Virus record (IMG/VR): IMGVR_UViG_3300038465_000091
Location: 1 to 64,000 of that record
Strand: one strand, 5' to 3'
Length of the DNA: 64,000 nucleotides
DNA from: a virus
Below the pieces are notes generated by a model. That model did no database searches. It saw nothing but the letters and a program-made list of their open reading frames with translations, and was not told where the DNA came from. Positions 48,478 to 58,301 of this stretch are shown piece after piece (the stretch's first letter is position 1; every line of letters begins with the position of its first letter). The translations under genes were made by a program, and so were the position numbers.

Positions 48478-49188
48478 TCATGACATACTGAGCTTGGGTT
48501 TGGCATTTTGGAAGCGGGTGTGAGCCTTGCCCATCTCCGAAACGAACCTCTGGGCGTCTACCATGTGCAGGAAAACCCGCTTGCCGAGGGGCGTCAGGGC
48601 GATGGTGGGGCGCTTCGTACCATAGTAGTCCGCCTCTTTCATCACGCTGACGATGCCGTACTGCTTGCCGACCGCGATGATGGCATCCGCCAGATCGGTG
48701 CAGACCTGTCGTTTGATCGCCTGCTCTTTCCCGGGAGCGGCCTTGGACGTTATCGTCAAACTTTTCTCCATTGGCTCCACAAGATATTTGTGACGCGGGT
48801 GATTGAGTTCGTCGAGCAGGAGCAGAAGCATGTGTCGCAGCACGGGTTCGAGATGCGGCTGCATTCGTTTAAGTTCTTCGACGATGAGTCCACCGACGAG
48901 AATCGCAACGCCGAAAGTCGCTCCCCATTTTGTGCCGTTCATCAGGGCATCGGGCTCCGCACTCATCTCCGACATGGTTGGGTAGTTGGCGTACTTCGTG
49001 AGAAGCTTGCGCTCCTCGGCGACGAACACGGGTGCGGCTTTCGGGTTACCCATGCCATCCGTGGCGATGGAAAGCATTTCGTTCTTCGCTCGGTCGGTCA
49101 CGGTCTTTTGGATGAAAAGAATTTTCTTGAGATCATCTATACTGCTAATCGGCACTAGCGGTCTGTCGGATTGGATTCTGCTGTCCAT
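48478..49188 (-). CDS. Hypothetical protein, 236 residues
   Basis: Helical, with one hydrophobic segment (GATFGVAILVGGLIVEEL) and a winged-helix-like C-terminus (TPLGKRVFLHMVDAQRFV). A TGTATTTAGAG motif precedes the ATG. Structural or late role inferred only from that motif. Confidence 0.55.
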   Translation of the reverse strand: MDSRIQSDRPLVPISSIDDLKKILFIQKTVTDRAKNEMLSIATDGMGNPKAAPVFVAEERKLLTKYANYPTMSEMSAEPDALMNGTKWGATFGVAILVGGLIVEELKRMQPHLEPVLRHMLLLLLDELNHPRHKYLVEPMEKSLTITSKAAPGKEQAIKRQVCTDLADAIIAVGKQYGIVSVMKEADYYGTKRPTIALTPLGKRVFLHMVDAQRFVSEMGKAHTRFQNAKPKLSMS

Positions 49189-49192
49189 GTTT

Positions 49193-49205
49193 TGTCCTCT
49201 AAATA
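49193..49205 (-). promoter_or_regulatory. TGTATTTAGAG motif
   Basis: Minus-strand TTCTGTATTTAGAGGAC just before the 48478 gene. Same core as upstream of the portal gene. Confidence 0.4.
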
Positions 49206-49283
49206 CAGAATACGATAATTACGCGAACTTTGCCCTACCTAACCCTCTTATGAATGACCATCTAAAAAACACGAGGTAACGCC

Positions 49284-49400
49284 ATGACAGACTTGAGGAT
49301 GCAGTTTTGGATCATTTTGTACCGTCTGTTCGGCAAGGCAGGAAATTTCTGTCTTGGAATGGCGATCCGTATCAAACTAAGCTCTCAACATCCGTCGTAA
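49284..49400 (+). CDS. Small plus-strand membrane-associated ORF
   Basis: 38 residues, ATG after GAGGTAACGCC. Aromatic hydrophobic segment QFWIILYRLFG. Its end overlaps the convergent 49377 gene by 24 bases. Tentative. Confidence 0.4.
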   Translation: MTDLRMQFWIILYRLFGKAGNFCLGMAIRIKLSSQHPS

Positions 49401-49661
49401 ATAATTCACAGTTGATGGAATAGACTTACAAATTTCAGGTGAGCGGTCCCCGACTGTGATGACGAAGTGCGCTCCCGCGTACACGTCCACAAACCATGTA
49501 AGTCCCTGAGTCTGGCTTTGCAGCCGATAGTTCGGTACGTTGTTCGTCGAGTACCGCCATCCCTCCTGAATATCCGAATCCATGGGGATCGTGTTCGTCA
49601 ACACGGTCTTGACTAGGCCGAGGTCACGAGGGTGGGGGAATCGGGGGCGTCCTTTCCTCAC
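49377..49661 (-). CDS. Hypothetical protein
   Basis: 94 residues from GTG 49661 overlapping the upstream stop (GTGA). Strands LTWFVDVYAGAHFVITV. Unknown. Confidence 0.55.
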   Translation of the reverse strand: MRKGRPRFPHPRDLGLVKTVLTNTIPMDSDIQEGWRYSTNNVPNYRLQSQTQGLTWFVDVYAGAHFVITVGDRSPEICKSIPSTVNYLRRMLRA

Positions 49662-49861
49662 GGATTACGCTCCGAATACGTGCAGGGGTCGGGATAAAAT
49701 TCTTTGCGCCCACCCGGCCAAATGGCGAACTTCCCGCGATACATCGGCAGGCGAACCCACAGCTTACGTCCTGAGTCCTTGCAGAAGGCGACTGCCGCTT
49801 CTGCGGTCAGCATTGAACGGGGGCTCTTGCGGCTACCGTATTTCTTCTCGTCGGGGGTCAT
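49658..49861 (-). CDS. Small basic protein
   Basis: 67 residues; ATG lies 5 nt after TATTAT, no ribosome site. Strands KLWVRLPMYRGKFAIWPGG. Coupled to 49377 gene. Confidence 0.55.
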   Translation of the reverse strand: MTPDEKKYGSRKSPRSMLTAEAAVAFCKDSGRKLWVRLPMYRGKFAIWPGGRKEFYPDPCTYSERNP

Positions 49862-49873
49862 ACCAGATAATAC

Positions 49874-50263
49874 CTAATATTTGACGTAATTGACCAATGC
49901 GGGATCAAGATCATCGATACCCACGGTGTCACGAGCCTGCTTTGGCGGGGTGTAGATCAACGGGAACGGAGCCTTGCCGTTATACTGGCGTGCCGTCCAG
50001 TCGATGACCACACCTTCGACGTAGTTCACGCAGTGCCCCTCGAAAACAATATTCGGATACCACTCAGGGCAGAAGTAGCGGTCGTGCATTTCATCCAGCA
50101 CAATATCCCACGTGCTGCACTTGAGACCGTCCTCAATCGCCAGCCTGCGAAAAGCGTAGCTGGCGTCCGTGCAGCACCCCTTAGCCGACTCGTGCTTCGA
50201 CAACTCGGGGTTACCCTGCTTGAAGTTCTCGATGAGTCGCTGGAGCCGCTTACTGAGTTTCAT
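49874..50263 (-). CDS. Papain-like-fold hypothetical protein
   Basis: 129 residues from ATG 50263 overlapping the upstream stop (TAATG). CCTDASYAF, then GHCVNYVEGVVIDWTARQY gives the Cys, His and Asp spacing of papain/transglutaminase-like folds (inference). Could be a protease, deamidase or inactive relative. Confidence 0.5.
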   Translation of the reverse strand: MKLSKRLQRLIENFKQGNPELSKHESAKGCCTDASYAFRRLAIEDGLKCSTWDIVLDEMHDRYFCPEWYPNIVFEGHCVNYVEGVVIDWTARQYNGKAPFPLIYTPPKQARDTVGIDDLDPALVNYVKY

Positions 50264-50415
50264 TAGGCAGCCGCCGCCATCGCCTTTGGCTTCTCTTCGC
50301 GGGGCAGACCCATGCACTCTGGGTCGTGCTTTCGCAGGACGTTGTACGTAATAGTCGTGCATTGGTCGATAAATCCGAAACGCTCTCTTGATCGGCGATC
50401 ACCTGTCGGCGGCAT
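50263..50415 (-). CDS. Small hypothetical protein
   Basis: 50 residues, basic N-terminus and Ala-rich end. GGAGAATATT before ATG. Coupled to the papain-like gene. Confidence 0.5.
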   Translation of the reverse strand: MPPTGDRRSRERFGFIDQCTTITYNVLRKHDPECMGLPREEKPKAMAAAA

Positions 50416-50453
50416 AATATTCTCCTCAGTTTAAAATGCGGGGAGGAATCTTG

Positions 50454-52175
50454 TTAAAAGCTGGATGCAAAATCAGGTGCTTCCATTCCGATGATTGAAT
50501 CTGTCCACCATTTCGACAATTGGATGCTGGTCGAAGTCGTGCACTGATTCTTGTTGTAGAAATCGCGAAACCCTTCGTCCAGAATGTAGGTGTGAGCCTT
50601 GTCCGTCATGCTGCGGACTACGCGACCCGTCGCCTGCTCCAGAACCAGAGCCGTCAGCCATTGATACCATGCGGGGTCGCGATCCATGCGAGCCTTCACG
50701 TAGGGGTCCATGAACGGGTACGGCACCTTCGTGACGACGCAGAACCGAGCCAAGTCTTCTTTCAAGTCCAGACCTTCCGTCATACTTGGAGAGAAGAGGA
50801 CGGTCGGTTCTGGACTTGAAATGTGCTCCACCACTGCGCGATCACGCGAACCCTTCGAATTGTCGTGGGTGATGATACGATACCCAAATTCAGCTTTCAG
50901 GAAATCCACAAAATAGCGGTTGTTCTCGTAGCTGTGTGTGTGGATGATGCCTTTCTTGGTCGCATACTTCCGAAGAATTTTCGCCATGAAATCCGCCATC
51001 TTCGGCATGGTGTTCTTCTTGAAGCGGAAGCCCATGTTACCGCAGGGCTTGAAGAAAATCGGACGATGCTCCAGTGGGAATTCACTGTCAACCGCGAGGC
51101 ACTCAGCCTGCGCGGGATCGATACCCAGATTCCGCATGAAGGTCGGGAAGTCCAGAATCGTCGCGCTCATCAGCAGGACTTTGGCAGCCTTGCTGAATAG
51201 GATATCGTTAGCGAACAGGGTAGCGGTCAACGGCTTGATGGCGAGGTCGGTCGTGCCCTTGCGCTTTTCCGCGTCCCAATCGCTCCATGCCAGCCAGTCG
51301 CGGCGATCTTCGGAGTTCAGGAAGAAATTGATCTTGCCCATGAAACGCTCAGCCGCCTGCACTTTCTTGAGCAGCTTTACGGCGAGTTCTTTATCGCCAG
51401 TCTCTTTGGCAACGCTGATCTGCGACTTGAGATTGCGCTTGTGAGTCTCGTAGGCGGGCACGAAATCGGCGTGCAGCCAGTTCGCCACATCTTCGTTGTA
51501 GCCCGCTTCGAAGATCGGCAAACCGCCGACCACACCGTATTCCTCGCACCGACGCTTGTCGATGACGGTATCCGTGAAGCCCAGAATCTTGCCTTCGGCG
51601 TTGTGCGCTTCGTCGAGCACCAGCATGTTGCGGTTCTTCAACTGCCCCGCGTGCATGGTCTCGTTCAAGTAGTAGTCGAAGTTGGTGACGCCCATCGGGG
51701 TCGATTGGAAGATGCGCTTCGCGGGCTTGTAGCCAGTGCAAGTCTCGGCGTTGTGCTCTTCTTCGTAGAGCATCGCTGCGGTTTCGCAATCGATTTCCAT
51801 ACCAGCCTGCTCAGTGAAGCCGTGGCAGGTGTAGTTCGCCTGACCCCTAAGCTCCACGAGGCCGTTGTTGGCGAAGTCATCCACATACTGCTTGGTCAGG
51901 ACTTTCTGCGGGGAGAGGATGTAGCCGCCCTTCTCGTAAACTTCGCTGTCGTGGGTGTTCAAGGTCTTAGCCCAAGAGCAAGCGGCGATGCCGATGCCTG
52001 ATTTTCCGACGCCCGTAGGACATTCCGCAATATAGAACTTTTTGTTGTTGTCGCGGAAAGCGGACTGGAGACCCGTCATGGCTTGGGTCTGATTTTTCCG
52101 TTGGGTTGGGAATGGAAAGTGGGCGGTGATGTCCGTCGAAAATTCGTGGTTCAGGTTTTTATCTACGGTTGGCAT
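50454..52175 (-). CDS. DinG/XPD-family helicase
   Basis: 573 residues. Walker A CPTGVGKSG (52-60), DEAH box (188-191), SATILDF, HTHSYENNRYF, MTEGLDLKEDLARF and QATGRVVRS are superfamily 2 helicase motifs in order. Cys117, 130 and 146 lie between the first two motifs where XPD/DinG proteins hold an Fe-S cluster (only three clear Cys). Preceded by a TATAAT box and GGAG. Unwinds DNA in replication or repair. Confidence 0.85.
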   Translation of the reverse strand: MPTVDKNLNHEFSTDITAHFPFPTQRKNQTQAMTGLQSAFRDNNKKFYIAECPTGVGKSGIGIAACSWAKTLNTHDSEVYEKGGYILSPQKVLTKQYVDDFANNGLVELRGQANYTCHGFTEQAGMEIDCETAAMLYEEEHNAETCTGYKPAKRIFQSTPMGVTNFDYYLNETMHAGQLKNRNMLVLDEAHNAEGKILGFTDTVIDKRRCEEYGVVGGLPIFEAGYNEDVANWLHADFVPAYETHKRNLKSQISVAKETGDKELAVKLLKKVQAAERFMGKINFFLNSEDRRDWLAWSDWDAEKRKGTTDLAIKPLTATLFANDILFSKAAKVLLMSATILDFPTFMRNLGIDPAQAECLAVDSEFPLEHRPIFFKPCGNMGFRFKKNTMPKMADFMAKILRKYATKKGIIHTHSYENNRYFVDFLKAEFGYRIITHDNSKGSRDRAVVEHISSPEPTVLFSPSMTEGLDLKEDLARFCVVTKVPYPFMDPYVKARMDRDPAWYQWLTALVLEQATGRVVRSMTDKAHTYILDEGFRDFYNKNQCTTSTSIQLSKWWTDSIIGMEAPDFASSF

Positions 52176-52256
52176 CTTCTCTCCACCCCTATTATACCCA
52201 AAAGGGAGTCAAAACCGATAGGAATTTCAAACTTTATTATGTTTATTATCAATAAC

Positions 52257-52922
52257 TTACGGTAGGAAAATGCGAAAACAATCGGACGTACACTGATAAT
52301 TGGCGATCTGTCCATTGTCACACACGCCCCGCTCATCGTCGGTCAGGAAGTCGCGGATATTGTCGCGGGTATCTTCGATTTGTGTCCTGAAAAAATCATC
52401 GGAAACCTGTCCGGGGTAGGTAGCCATGAGCCCCTTAAGTCTGAATAAATAGTGTTGGCACACGTCCGTTGGCAAGTGACTAGTGGTCGAGCATTTACGC
52501 AGGAGTAACAACGCCTCGCCCATGCGTTGCTGCGGATCGTCCAAATGATTGTACAGGCAACCGAGTTTGGCCCACAACTTCTGGGGGTCGGATAATTCTT
52601 CCCATCGCGGAGCGAGTTTTGAACCGATCACCAGAATCACGTCCTCGTACATCTCTTCGGCCCGCAGGTACCGCTCACAGGCTTTGAACTCTTCCGCGTC
52701 CATGGCAAGGAATCGCTCGCGACGGCGAGCCTTTTCCTGTTGAACAACAGTAACTTGACAGGCGGCATCCCCTGCGTTACCCATTGCTGCGAGGTGGAGT
52801 TGGTGGTAGGGGAGAAGACGGAGGGATGTCTCGTCAAATCTTTTGTCCTGTTCGATCAGGTCGATGCGGAGATCGTAGAAATCCCGCCGCGCACCCCCGT
52901 ATGATTCGACATCAACCTTCAT
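52257..52922 (-). CDS. Helical hypothetical protein
   Basis: 221 residues of repeated helices (FKACERYLRAEEMYEDVILV, WAKLGCLYNHLDDPQQRMGE) resembling TPR-like repeats, Cys-rich end. TATTAT lies 5 nt before the ATG. Unknown. Confidence 0.55.
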   Translation of the reverse strand: MKVDVESYGGARRDFYDLRIDLIEQDKRFDETSLRLLPYHQLHLAAMGNAGDAACQVTVVQQEKARRRERFLAMDAEEFKACERYLRAEEMYEDVILVIGSKLAPRWEELSDPQKLWAKLGCLYNHLDDPQQRMGEALLLLRKCSTTSHLPTDVCQHYLFRLKGLMATYPGQVSDDFFRTQIEDTRDNIRDFLTDDERGVCDNGQIANYQCTSDCFRIFLP

Positions 52923-53037
52923 ACAGGATAATACTGAATTACGAGACGGTGTAGAATGTGCTTGGCGAAGACTGATTGTTGTACTCCGCAGTTTCGATCT
53001 GAACTAATACGGGAAACGTGGCAAAAGTGTCTATTTA

Positions 53038-56000
53038 TTACACCTGTCCAATCACGACATAATTGAAAATTACGTTAGCTAAGGGAGCGGTGCCAACATT
53101 AACGGTGAAACCCGTCCACGCATTCGTTGCGCCTTGGTATGTAATCCAAATCGGATTCGCCGCGCCCAGATTTGATGTCGGAGTCACAACCAATATAGGC
53201 TGTCCCGCGCCTGTGTAATTGTTTACAAAACTGTACACAACGGTCGTGTTGCCTGAAAGCAGCGTCACCTGACCTGCGAAGTCCGTGTTGGCCGCTGGCG
53301 AATCCGCTTCGATAACGTTGTTTGGGCTAGTGTACCCATACGGAGTGTGACGAATAGCCTGAAGGCGACTGCCCACATCCACAGCACCGAGAACGTTCTG
53401 CTCTTGCGGGTTGACCTCATAAATAGCAAACCGCTTCGTTGCGCTGCCAACGTTCTGTCTCTGAATATAGATGTTGAACGAGTTGGTAATCGTACCCGAT
53501 GGGTCGCCGTTAGAAGTCAAAAATATACCATAGGCGTTGTCCATGTGGCTTCCACTGACAGACTGACCGATGTCCAGAACAAGTGCGGCGGCATTCGGTA
53601 CAGACGCGCCGTGGAAGTTGTTGACACTGATCGCCGCGCCAACGAGCCCGTACCACGGGCTTGATCCCGGTGAAGTTATGTTACCCGTGTTTTCATGATT
53701 TGTTCTGACGCGCAATCCAGTGACGCCTTGCGGAAACACCTGTGCTCCACTCACAGTAATTCCCGTTGATTGAATTGCCTGTACAACATCGAGGCCAGAA
53801 ATAAACTGATTGCCTGTGAACGGATTGCACTGCGAGAGGATACTGGCGCTATTGACTACCGAGTAACTGATTCCAGACCCGGAGTCCGCTGTCGGCCCGT
53901 AATCCGCATGAGTAAATGCTGCTTCGAACTGCGTACCTGACAGTCCTGTGGGAAGCACTACCACTGTGTGACGGTTCAAAAAGGTTGCCGCAGACAAGCC
54001 TGCAAACAGGCCAATTTCAACTCTATCTCCAGCGGACAGTGTGTTGACTGCTTGGAATGTCGCGATGTTGCTGGTAATCTGAATGCTCGTGATGCTCACA
54101 AACTGCGACGGCAGCGAATTTGTGGTGACAAACCTGTACCCAGAATAGGCTTGATAGGTGGCTAACTCTGAAAGCGTTGTCGGATCGAGTTGGTAGTCGG
54201 GCTTGCCTCCAAGTATCACCCCGCTTGTTTCGCCGACACCTAGAACGGTGAGAGCAGCGACGGCACCACCAGCTAAAGGCGTAATGTTCACGTCACCAAA
54301 GCTGTCTACCGAAACTACGGGGGTGCTGGGGGTTCCGTTTGAAAACCAATCTTGAATATCGCTTGCTGAGGCGTCACCCGTAACAGACAATGTTACGAAC
54401 GTGCCCGCTCCTCCACCACCCCCTGCGGGAATAGGAGCCGCTGAGAATAACCCCGTGCTCGCGTTATAACCAGTGAGGTACTCGTATTCTGGAGGTGAAC
54501 CCGCCAGAGTTGGGGCGAACGTTTGAGCTAAAACAAGGGCGACCCACTGAGTTCCCGTTACCGTGGAGCTAAGTACTTGTCCGCTGGTTCCGACCGAACT
54601 CGTGCTGTCCTTCAACGTGCCAGTCAAAGCTATGTTTGCGACAGCCAACGTACCACTTGCATCATTGCTCTGCCCGATAGACAGCGTGCCGGTGGGGTTC
54701 TCATAAATAGTGGTTCCAGTCGTGAGCTTTAGAGAGCGTTGGGAAGCAAAGTACGTTTGGCTCGGAGTGATGTCCAAAGCTATTGCTCCGTTGACGACCA
54801 GTGCTAACCCCCCGGCACCGTTGTTCACTCCCATTCCGTAATTTGTTTTACCAGCAACGGTAAAAGAGAACGCTGGGTTGGTAAGCGTTCCCGCTGTGGA
54901 TGCTTCAAACGTTGAAGCCTGTACTATTCCGCTTGCGTTTATCGCCGCAGCGGTCGCAGTACCAGTGAAAGCTGGACTGGCAAGTGTGGTGATAACGCCG
55001 GTGCTGCCGTATACGGATGTAACGCCTCCTCCGCCGCCTCCTGTCGCGGGCTGCCATACGGGTAGCCCAGCAACTACAGTCAATACCTGACCCGTTGTAC
55101 CGATGGGCAAACGCAGTGGGCCAAGCACTGGGGGAGAACCCGCCAGCCCTTCGTAAATCATATCCCCATCAGCGGTCATAGGATTAACGAAGGTGCCGCT
55201 AAGTATGCCCTCCAAGGAGACGCCCGAATCCTGTGTGTTACCAAGTTCATCGAATGTGACAATATCGCCAGCAGTGATGGCACCAGACCCAGATGGGACC
55301 GTGACGGCGGTAGCGGCTGAAATAGAGACTGCCCCATTGCCCCCACCCACGGCAAGAGCGCGACCTGTCAGGATGCCGCCGCCCAACGTGATCGAGGCAT
55401 ACGCCAAAATGTTTCCAACCATAGTGCTTGTGGCAACCGATGTGAATGAGCTTCCGACGCACCAAACTACGTTGGCTGCTTGAGCACCGTTGACCAAAAG
55501 AATTGACGCCCCGCTTTCGAGCGTGACGGTGGAGGCTGCGATAAACACAAAGATCGCGTTCGGATCGCCCTGAGCGTCAAGGGTGATCGTAGTCGGGATG
55601 TCCAATGCTCCACCAGAGAACACGCCCGCGTGATACACGCCGACGCCGCCCCCACCATCGTTCGTGGATAGGTTGGCGAGGCCCGTCTGAGTCGGGGTCA
55701 GTCCGCTGTAGTAGGTATACGCCGCCTGACCCGCAGTACGTGCCGCAGGAGCGTCGGTGTTGTCCACCGTAGCGGTAGGTGGGTTGAACCCCGTAATACT
55801 CATGGTCGGGGCAGAACCAATCTTGCCGCCTGTTATTGAAGTCGCGGGCGCTGCGTTTGTGATCCCGCTGTACGCCAGCAAAGCGTAGTTCGCGGACGAG
55901 CCGAGTTGCGTAGTGACTGGGGACGGAGGCGGTGCACCACTCGTCAACTGAACAAAAGCACCTGTGCCCTGCACGCTGCAAATCTGGGACGTTGCGAGAC

Positions 56001-56238
56001 AGCCCGAGATTTGAGTGAAATTAGTGCTGCCCACAAACAGTGACGAATCGATGACGCCACTAGGGTTGAGAACCACGGGAACGCCCGCTGATGCGGCCCC
56101 TAGCGACTGTACTGTAACACCATCGACAGCCGTAACGATATCAATCAGGTTTGATCCTGTTTGATTCGGCACAATCGGTGCTGCCACATCCTGATTAGGG
56201 TTTATGTTAAAGACGCAGATTCGCGTAGGACCATTCAT
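53038..56238 (-). CDS. Tail fibre protein with DUF3494 ice-binding-like domain
   Basis: 1066 residues. Residues about 110-325 carry the DUF3494 beta-solenoid: SSANYALLAYSGITNAAP, TITLDAQGDPNAIFVF, LLVNGAQAANVVWCVGSSF, VGNILAYASITLG, LTGRALAVGGG. The rest is Gly/Ser/Thr-rich repeats (GSPPVLGPLRLPIGTTGQ) typical of fibres. The N-terminus would attach to the tail; the solenoid may bind a surface glycan. Followed by an HNH gene. Confidence 0.85.
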   Translation of the reverse strand: MNGPTRICVFNINPNQDVAAPIVPNQTGSNLIDIVTAVDGVTVQSLGAASAGVPVVLNPSGVIDSSLFVGSTNFTQISGCLATSQICSVQGTGAFVQLTSGAPPPSPVTTQLGSSANYALLAYSGITNAAPATSITGGKIGSAPTMSITGFNPPTATVDNTDAPAARTAGQAAYTYYSGLTPTQTGLANLSTNDGGGGVGVYHAGVFSGGALDIPTTITLDAQGDPNAIFVFIAASTVTLESGASILLVNGAQAANVVWCVGSSFTSVATSTMVGNILAYASITLGGGILTGRALAVGGGNGAVSISAATAVTVPSGSGAITAGDIVTFDELGNTQDSGVSLEGILSGTFVNPMTADGDMIYEGLAGSPPVLGPLRLPIGTTGQVLTVVAGLPVWQPATGGGGGGVTSVYGSTGVITTLASPAFTGTATAAAINASGIVQASTFEASTAGTLTNPAFSFTVAGKTNYGMGVNNGAGGLALVVNGAIALDITPSQTYFASQRSLKLTTGTTIYENPTGTLSIGQSNDASGTLAVANIALTGTLKDSTSSVGTSGQVLSSTVTGTQWVALVLAQTFAPTLAGSPPEYEYLTGYNASTGLFSAAPIPAGGGGGAGTFVTLSVTGDASASDIQDWFSNGTPSTPVVSVDSFGDVNITPLAGGAVAALTVLGVGETSGVILGGKPDYQLDPTTLSELATYQAYSGYRFVTTNSLPSQFVSITSIQITSNIATFQAVNTLSAGDRVEIGLFAGLSAATFLNRHTVVVLPTGLSGTQFEAAFTHADYGPTADSGSGISYSVVNSASILSQCNPFTGNQFISGLDVVQAIQSTGITVSGAQVFPQGVTGLRVRTNHENTGNITSPGSSPWYGLVGAAISVNNFHGASVPNAAALVLDIGQSVSGSHMDNAYGIFLTSNGDPSGTITNSFNIYIQRQNVGSATKRFAIYEVNPQEQNVLGAVDVGSRLQAIRHTPYGYTSPNNVIEADSPAANTDFAGQVTLLSGNTTVVYSFVNNYTGAGQPILVVTPTSNLGAANPIWITYQGATNAWTGFTVNVGTAPLANVIFNYVVIGQV

Positions 56239-56810
56239 TATCTAGCCACTCCTGTACGAGCTAATCGATTTTCTCTAAACTGCCGCAACGCCGCCGTCAT
56301 ACATACCCACTCTTCATAGGTGTAGCGGTGTGCTTTACCGTGGTTACAAACCCCACAGCAAACGACAAGGTTGCTTTTGACGTATTCCAAACCATTGTCC
56401 TTACGGTCGAGATAGTACCTTCCATAGGTTTGCCTGTCGCTATAAGGCATCCATGTGATGTGAGCCCCGCAATAATGACATTCGTTGATTTTCGTGAATT
56501 CTAAAAATTCCCCGAACGATAAATCAACGACTCTGACTTTTCTGCGTGTGCGATGAACAAGAGCGTTGTAAGCGTGCTCAAATGGAAGGAATTCACTTCG
56601 CTTGGCTTCCGAAGTACGCTCCCGTTGCAAACAGCCGCAACTTTCAGTGTTGGGTCGTGCCCCCTTCCTTCCCAAATTAGTCCCAAAAACTTCTGTCAAG
56701 TTGCCGCAGACGCACTCACACGAATACTTGGCGGGCTTCCCCTTGTCCGATACCCGAGCAAGTACCTTCAGTCTACCGAACGGCTTTCCGATCTTGGTGT
56801 CTATTTTCAT
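56238..56810 (-). CDS. HNH homing endonuclease
   Basis: 190 residues. CECVCG and SCGCLQRE zinc part, then CHYCGAHITW, YYLDRKDNGLEY, CCGVCNHGK. Start overlaps the 56807 stop (ATGA). Inserted between the fibre gene and its neighbour. Confidence 0.88.
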   Translation of the reverse strand: MKIDTKIGKPFGRLKVLARVSDKGKPAKYSCECVCGNLTEVFGTNLGRKGARPNTESCGCLQRERTSEAKRSEFLPFEHAYNALVHRTRRKVRVVDLSFGEFLEFTKINECHYCGAHITWMPYSDRQTYGRYYLDRKDNGLEYVKSNLVVCCGVCNHGKAHRYTYEEWVCMTAALRQFRENRLARTGVAR

Positions 56811-57472
56811 CTGTTCCTCGCAGGCCACTCGACCCGTTTATGCTTGATCGCCGCTAATTCAGGAAATTCTTCTTCCGCTTCGAAATCTTGTGCCACGGCA
56901 ACGGGGTTCGGTGGTGTGTGTTCAAATTTGGGGTTGTTCCCCAGATCGTCCTGTGCTCGATCATTCCCACTGGTGCCGCCCTCTTCGTGGACTTCCCCTG
57001 ATGTATCATAACCATAAGCTAGTTTGTTTCTTGACCCACGCTTCTTATTGGCATCCCGAGTCAGTGTATCCAACACGCGATGTAGCTTCATCATAGCGTA
57101 GCTCTGATACACGGTCGCCATACCGTAATCACCCGCCTTACCGTAGGAGCTTGCGATGTCAAAATCGTGGTGGGAGTTCGTTACGTCGCGGGCGATGTCC
57201 CTGCGGGTGCTAAGTTCTTTGGAAACGTCTTCCAGCCCCAGCACAAGCTCCCGAAGATGAGTTTCGGTCTGGGTGTAAAGCTCTTGATCCTGTTCGGGAG
57301 CCTTCAGGCGATCCCAAACGGCGTAGATTTCCATGTAGGTGTCGCGGAGATAGTTCACGTCCTGCGGCCAAGAGGCCCCAGATTGCAGCAAAGCACTGGA
57401 AAATTGCGGGGTTGTCTGAAGAGGGGCAACCGCCGAGGCAGCTAATTTGGTGATGGGAAGACGGACAGGCAT
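56807..57472 (-). CDS. Hypothetical protein near tail fibre
   Basis: 221 residues: helical centre (YTQTETHLRELVLGLEDVSK) and acidic C-terminus. Probably structural by position; not recognised. Confidence 0.55.
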   Translation of the reverse strand: MPVRLPITKLAASAVAPLQTTPQFSSALLQSGASWPQDVNYLRDTYMEIYAVWDRLKAPEQDQELYTQTETHLRELVLGLEDVSKELSTRRDIARDVTNSHHDFDIASSYGKAGDYGMATVYQSYAMMKLHRVLDTLTRDANKKRGSRNKLAYGYDTSGEVHEEGGTSGNDRAQDDLGNNPKFEHTPPNPVAVAQDFEAEEEFPELAAIKHKRVEWPARNR

Positions 57473-57499
57473 CTGGGCTCCTGTCTAAGAGCCAGAAAG

Positions 57500-58084
57500 T
57501 CAGATTCGATAGGACTGCCAAACCTCGGTGTCGAGTTCGCGGACGGTCTTGCCCCGCTTTTTGGCTTCGGCGATAAAGGCTTGCTCTAGTTCAAGATACC
57601 GCCTGCCTGCCTGAGGGGTGCTTTTGGGGGCGTTGTACCCCTGAAGCTTCAACCATTTGAGGATGTGAGTATCCAGCGGGACGCAGTTGGCCTCGGGCTC
57701 GTAGTACAGGATGGTCATGCGAGCGGTTTTGGGGCCGATACCCGGAATTTTCTCCAGCGATTCGATACTGACATGAGCGAGGTCGATGTTGACGGCGGCG
57801 GGGAACGCCTTGCGGTAGAGCTTGTACTTGCCGAGTTTGTGTTTGCGAAGGTAATAGTTAAGGGTGTTGTAATAGATGGCGTGCTTGACGATCTCGAACG
57901 GCGAGACCCCCTCATAACCCGGCATGGTGCTGCGGATGTCATCCAGAAAGGCGCGGAGCTTTTTCTCCGTACCCTTCGCACTCTTGCCCGCCACGCAGAT
58001 GCCGAAGAGAATCCACCACTCAAGCTGGAGTTTGGTCATCCGTTTTGGCAAGTTGGTTGGGTCCACCGCTGCTGTCGCTACCAT
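57500..58084 (-). CDS. HhH-GPD DNA glycosylase-like protein
   Basis: 194 residues from ATG 58084 (GAGG/AAGGAAG upstream). LEKIPGIGPKTARM is the helix-hairpin-helix and VPLDTHILKWL carries the catalytic Asp of endonuclease III-type glycosylases. No Fe-S Cys cluster. Overlaps the upstream gene by 65 bases. Base-excision role inferred. Confidence 0.8.
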   Translation of the reverse strand: MVATAAVDPTNLPKRMTKLQLEWWILFGICVAGKSAKGTEKKLRAFLDDIRSTMPGYEGVSPFEIVKHAIYYNTLNYYLRKHKLGKYKLYRKAFPAAVNIDLAHVSIESLEKIPGIGPKTARMTILYYEPEANCVPLDTHILKWLKLQGYNAPKSTPQAGRRYLELEQAFIAEAKKRGKTVRELDTEVWQSYRI

Positions 58085-58301
58085 CTTCCTTAACCTCACT
58101 CCACGTTCCGTCAACGATCTGGTTGACAAAAACTTTGAACTTGAAACCCTTGCGTTGCCAATCAGGTTCCACTTGAATCTGGGCGTTCGGACCCAATTCC
58201 TGAATCACACCCTCAGGAATGAAGACTTCCCAGCCGCCATCGATCCTATAACCGAACTTGCGGATGAGCAGCCCTAATGCAGCTAGGGGGTCTTGTTGCA
58301 T
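58020..58301 (-). CDS. Hypothetical protein
   Basis: 93 residues from ATG 58301 (TGATG overlap). Strands GWEVFIPEGVIQEL, KGFKFKVFVN. Unknown. Confidence 0.55.
   Translation of the reverse strand: MQQDPLAALGLLIRKFGYRIDGGWEVFIPEGVIQELGPNAQIQVEPDWQRKGFKFKVFVNQIVDGTWSEVKEDGSDSSGGPNQLAKTDDQTPA

Noticed and set aside
53968-55483. Plus-strand frames opposite the tail fibre
   Set aside because: Shadow frames of the Gly/Thr-rich fibre repeats.
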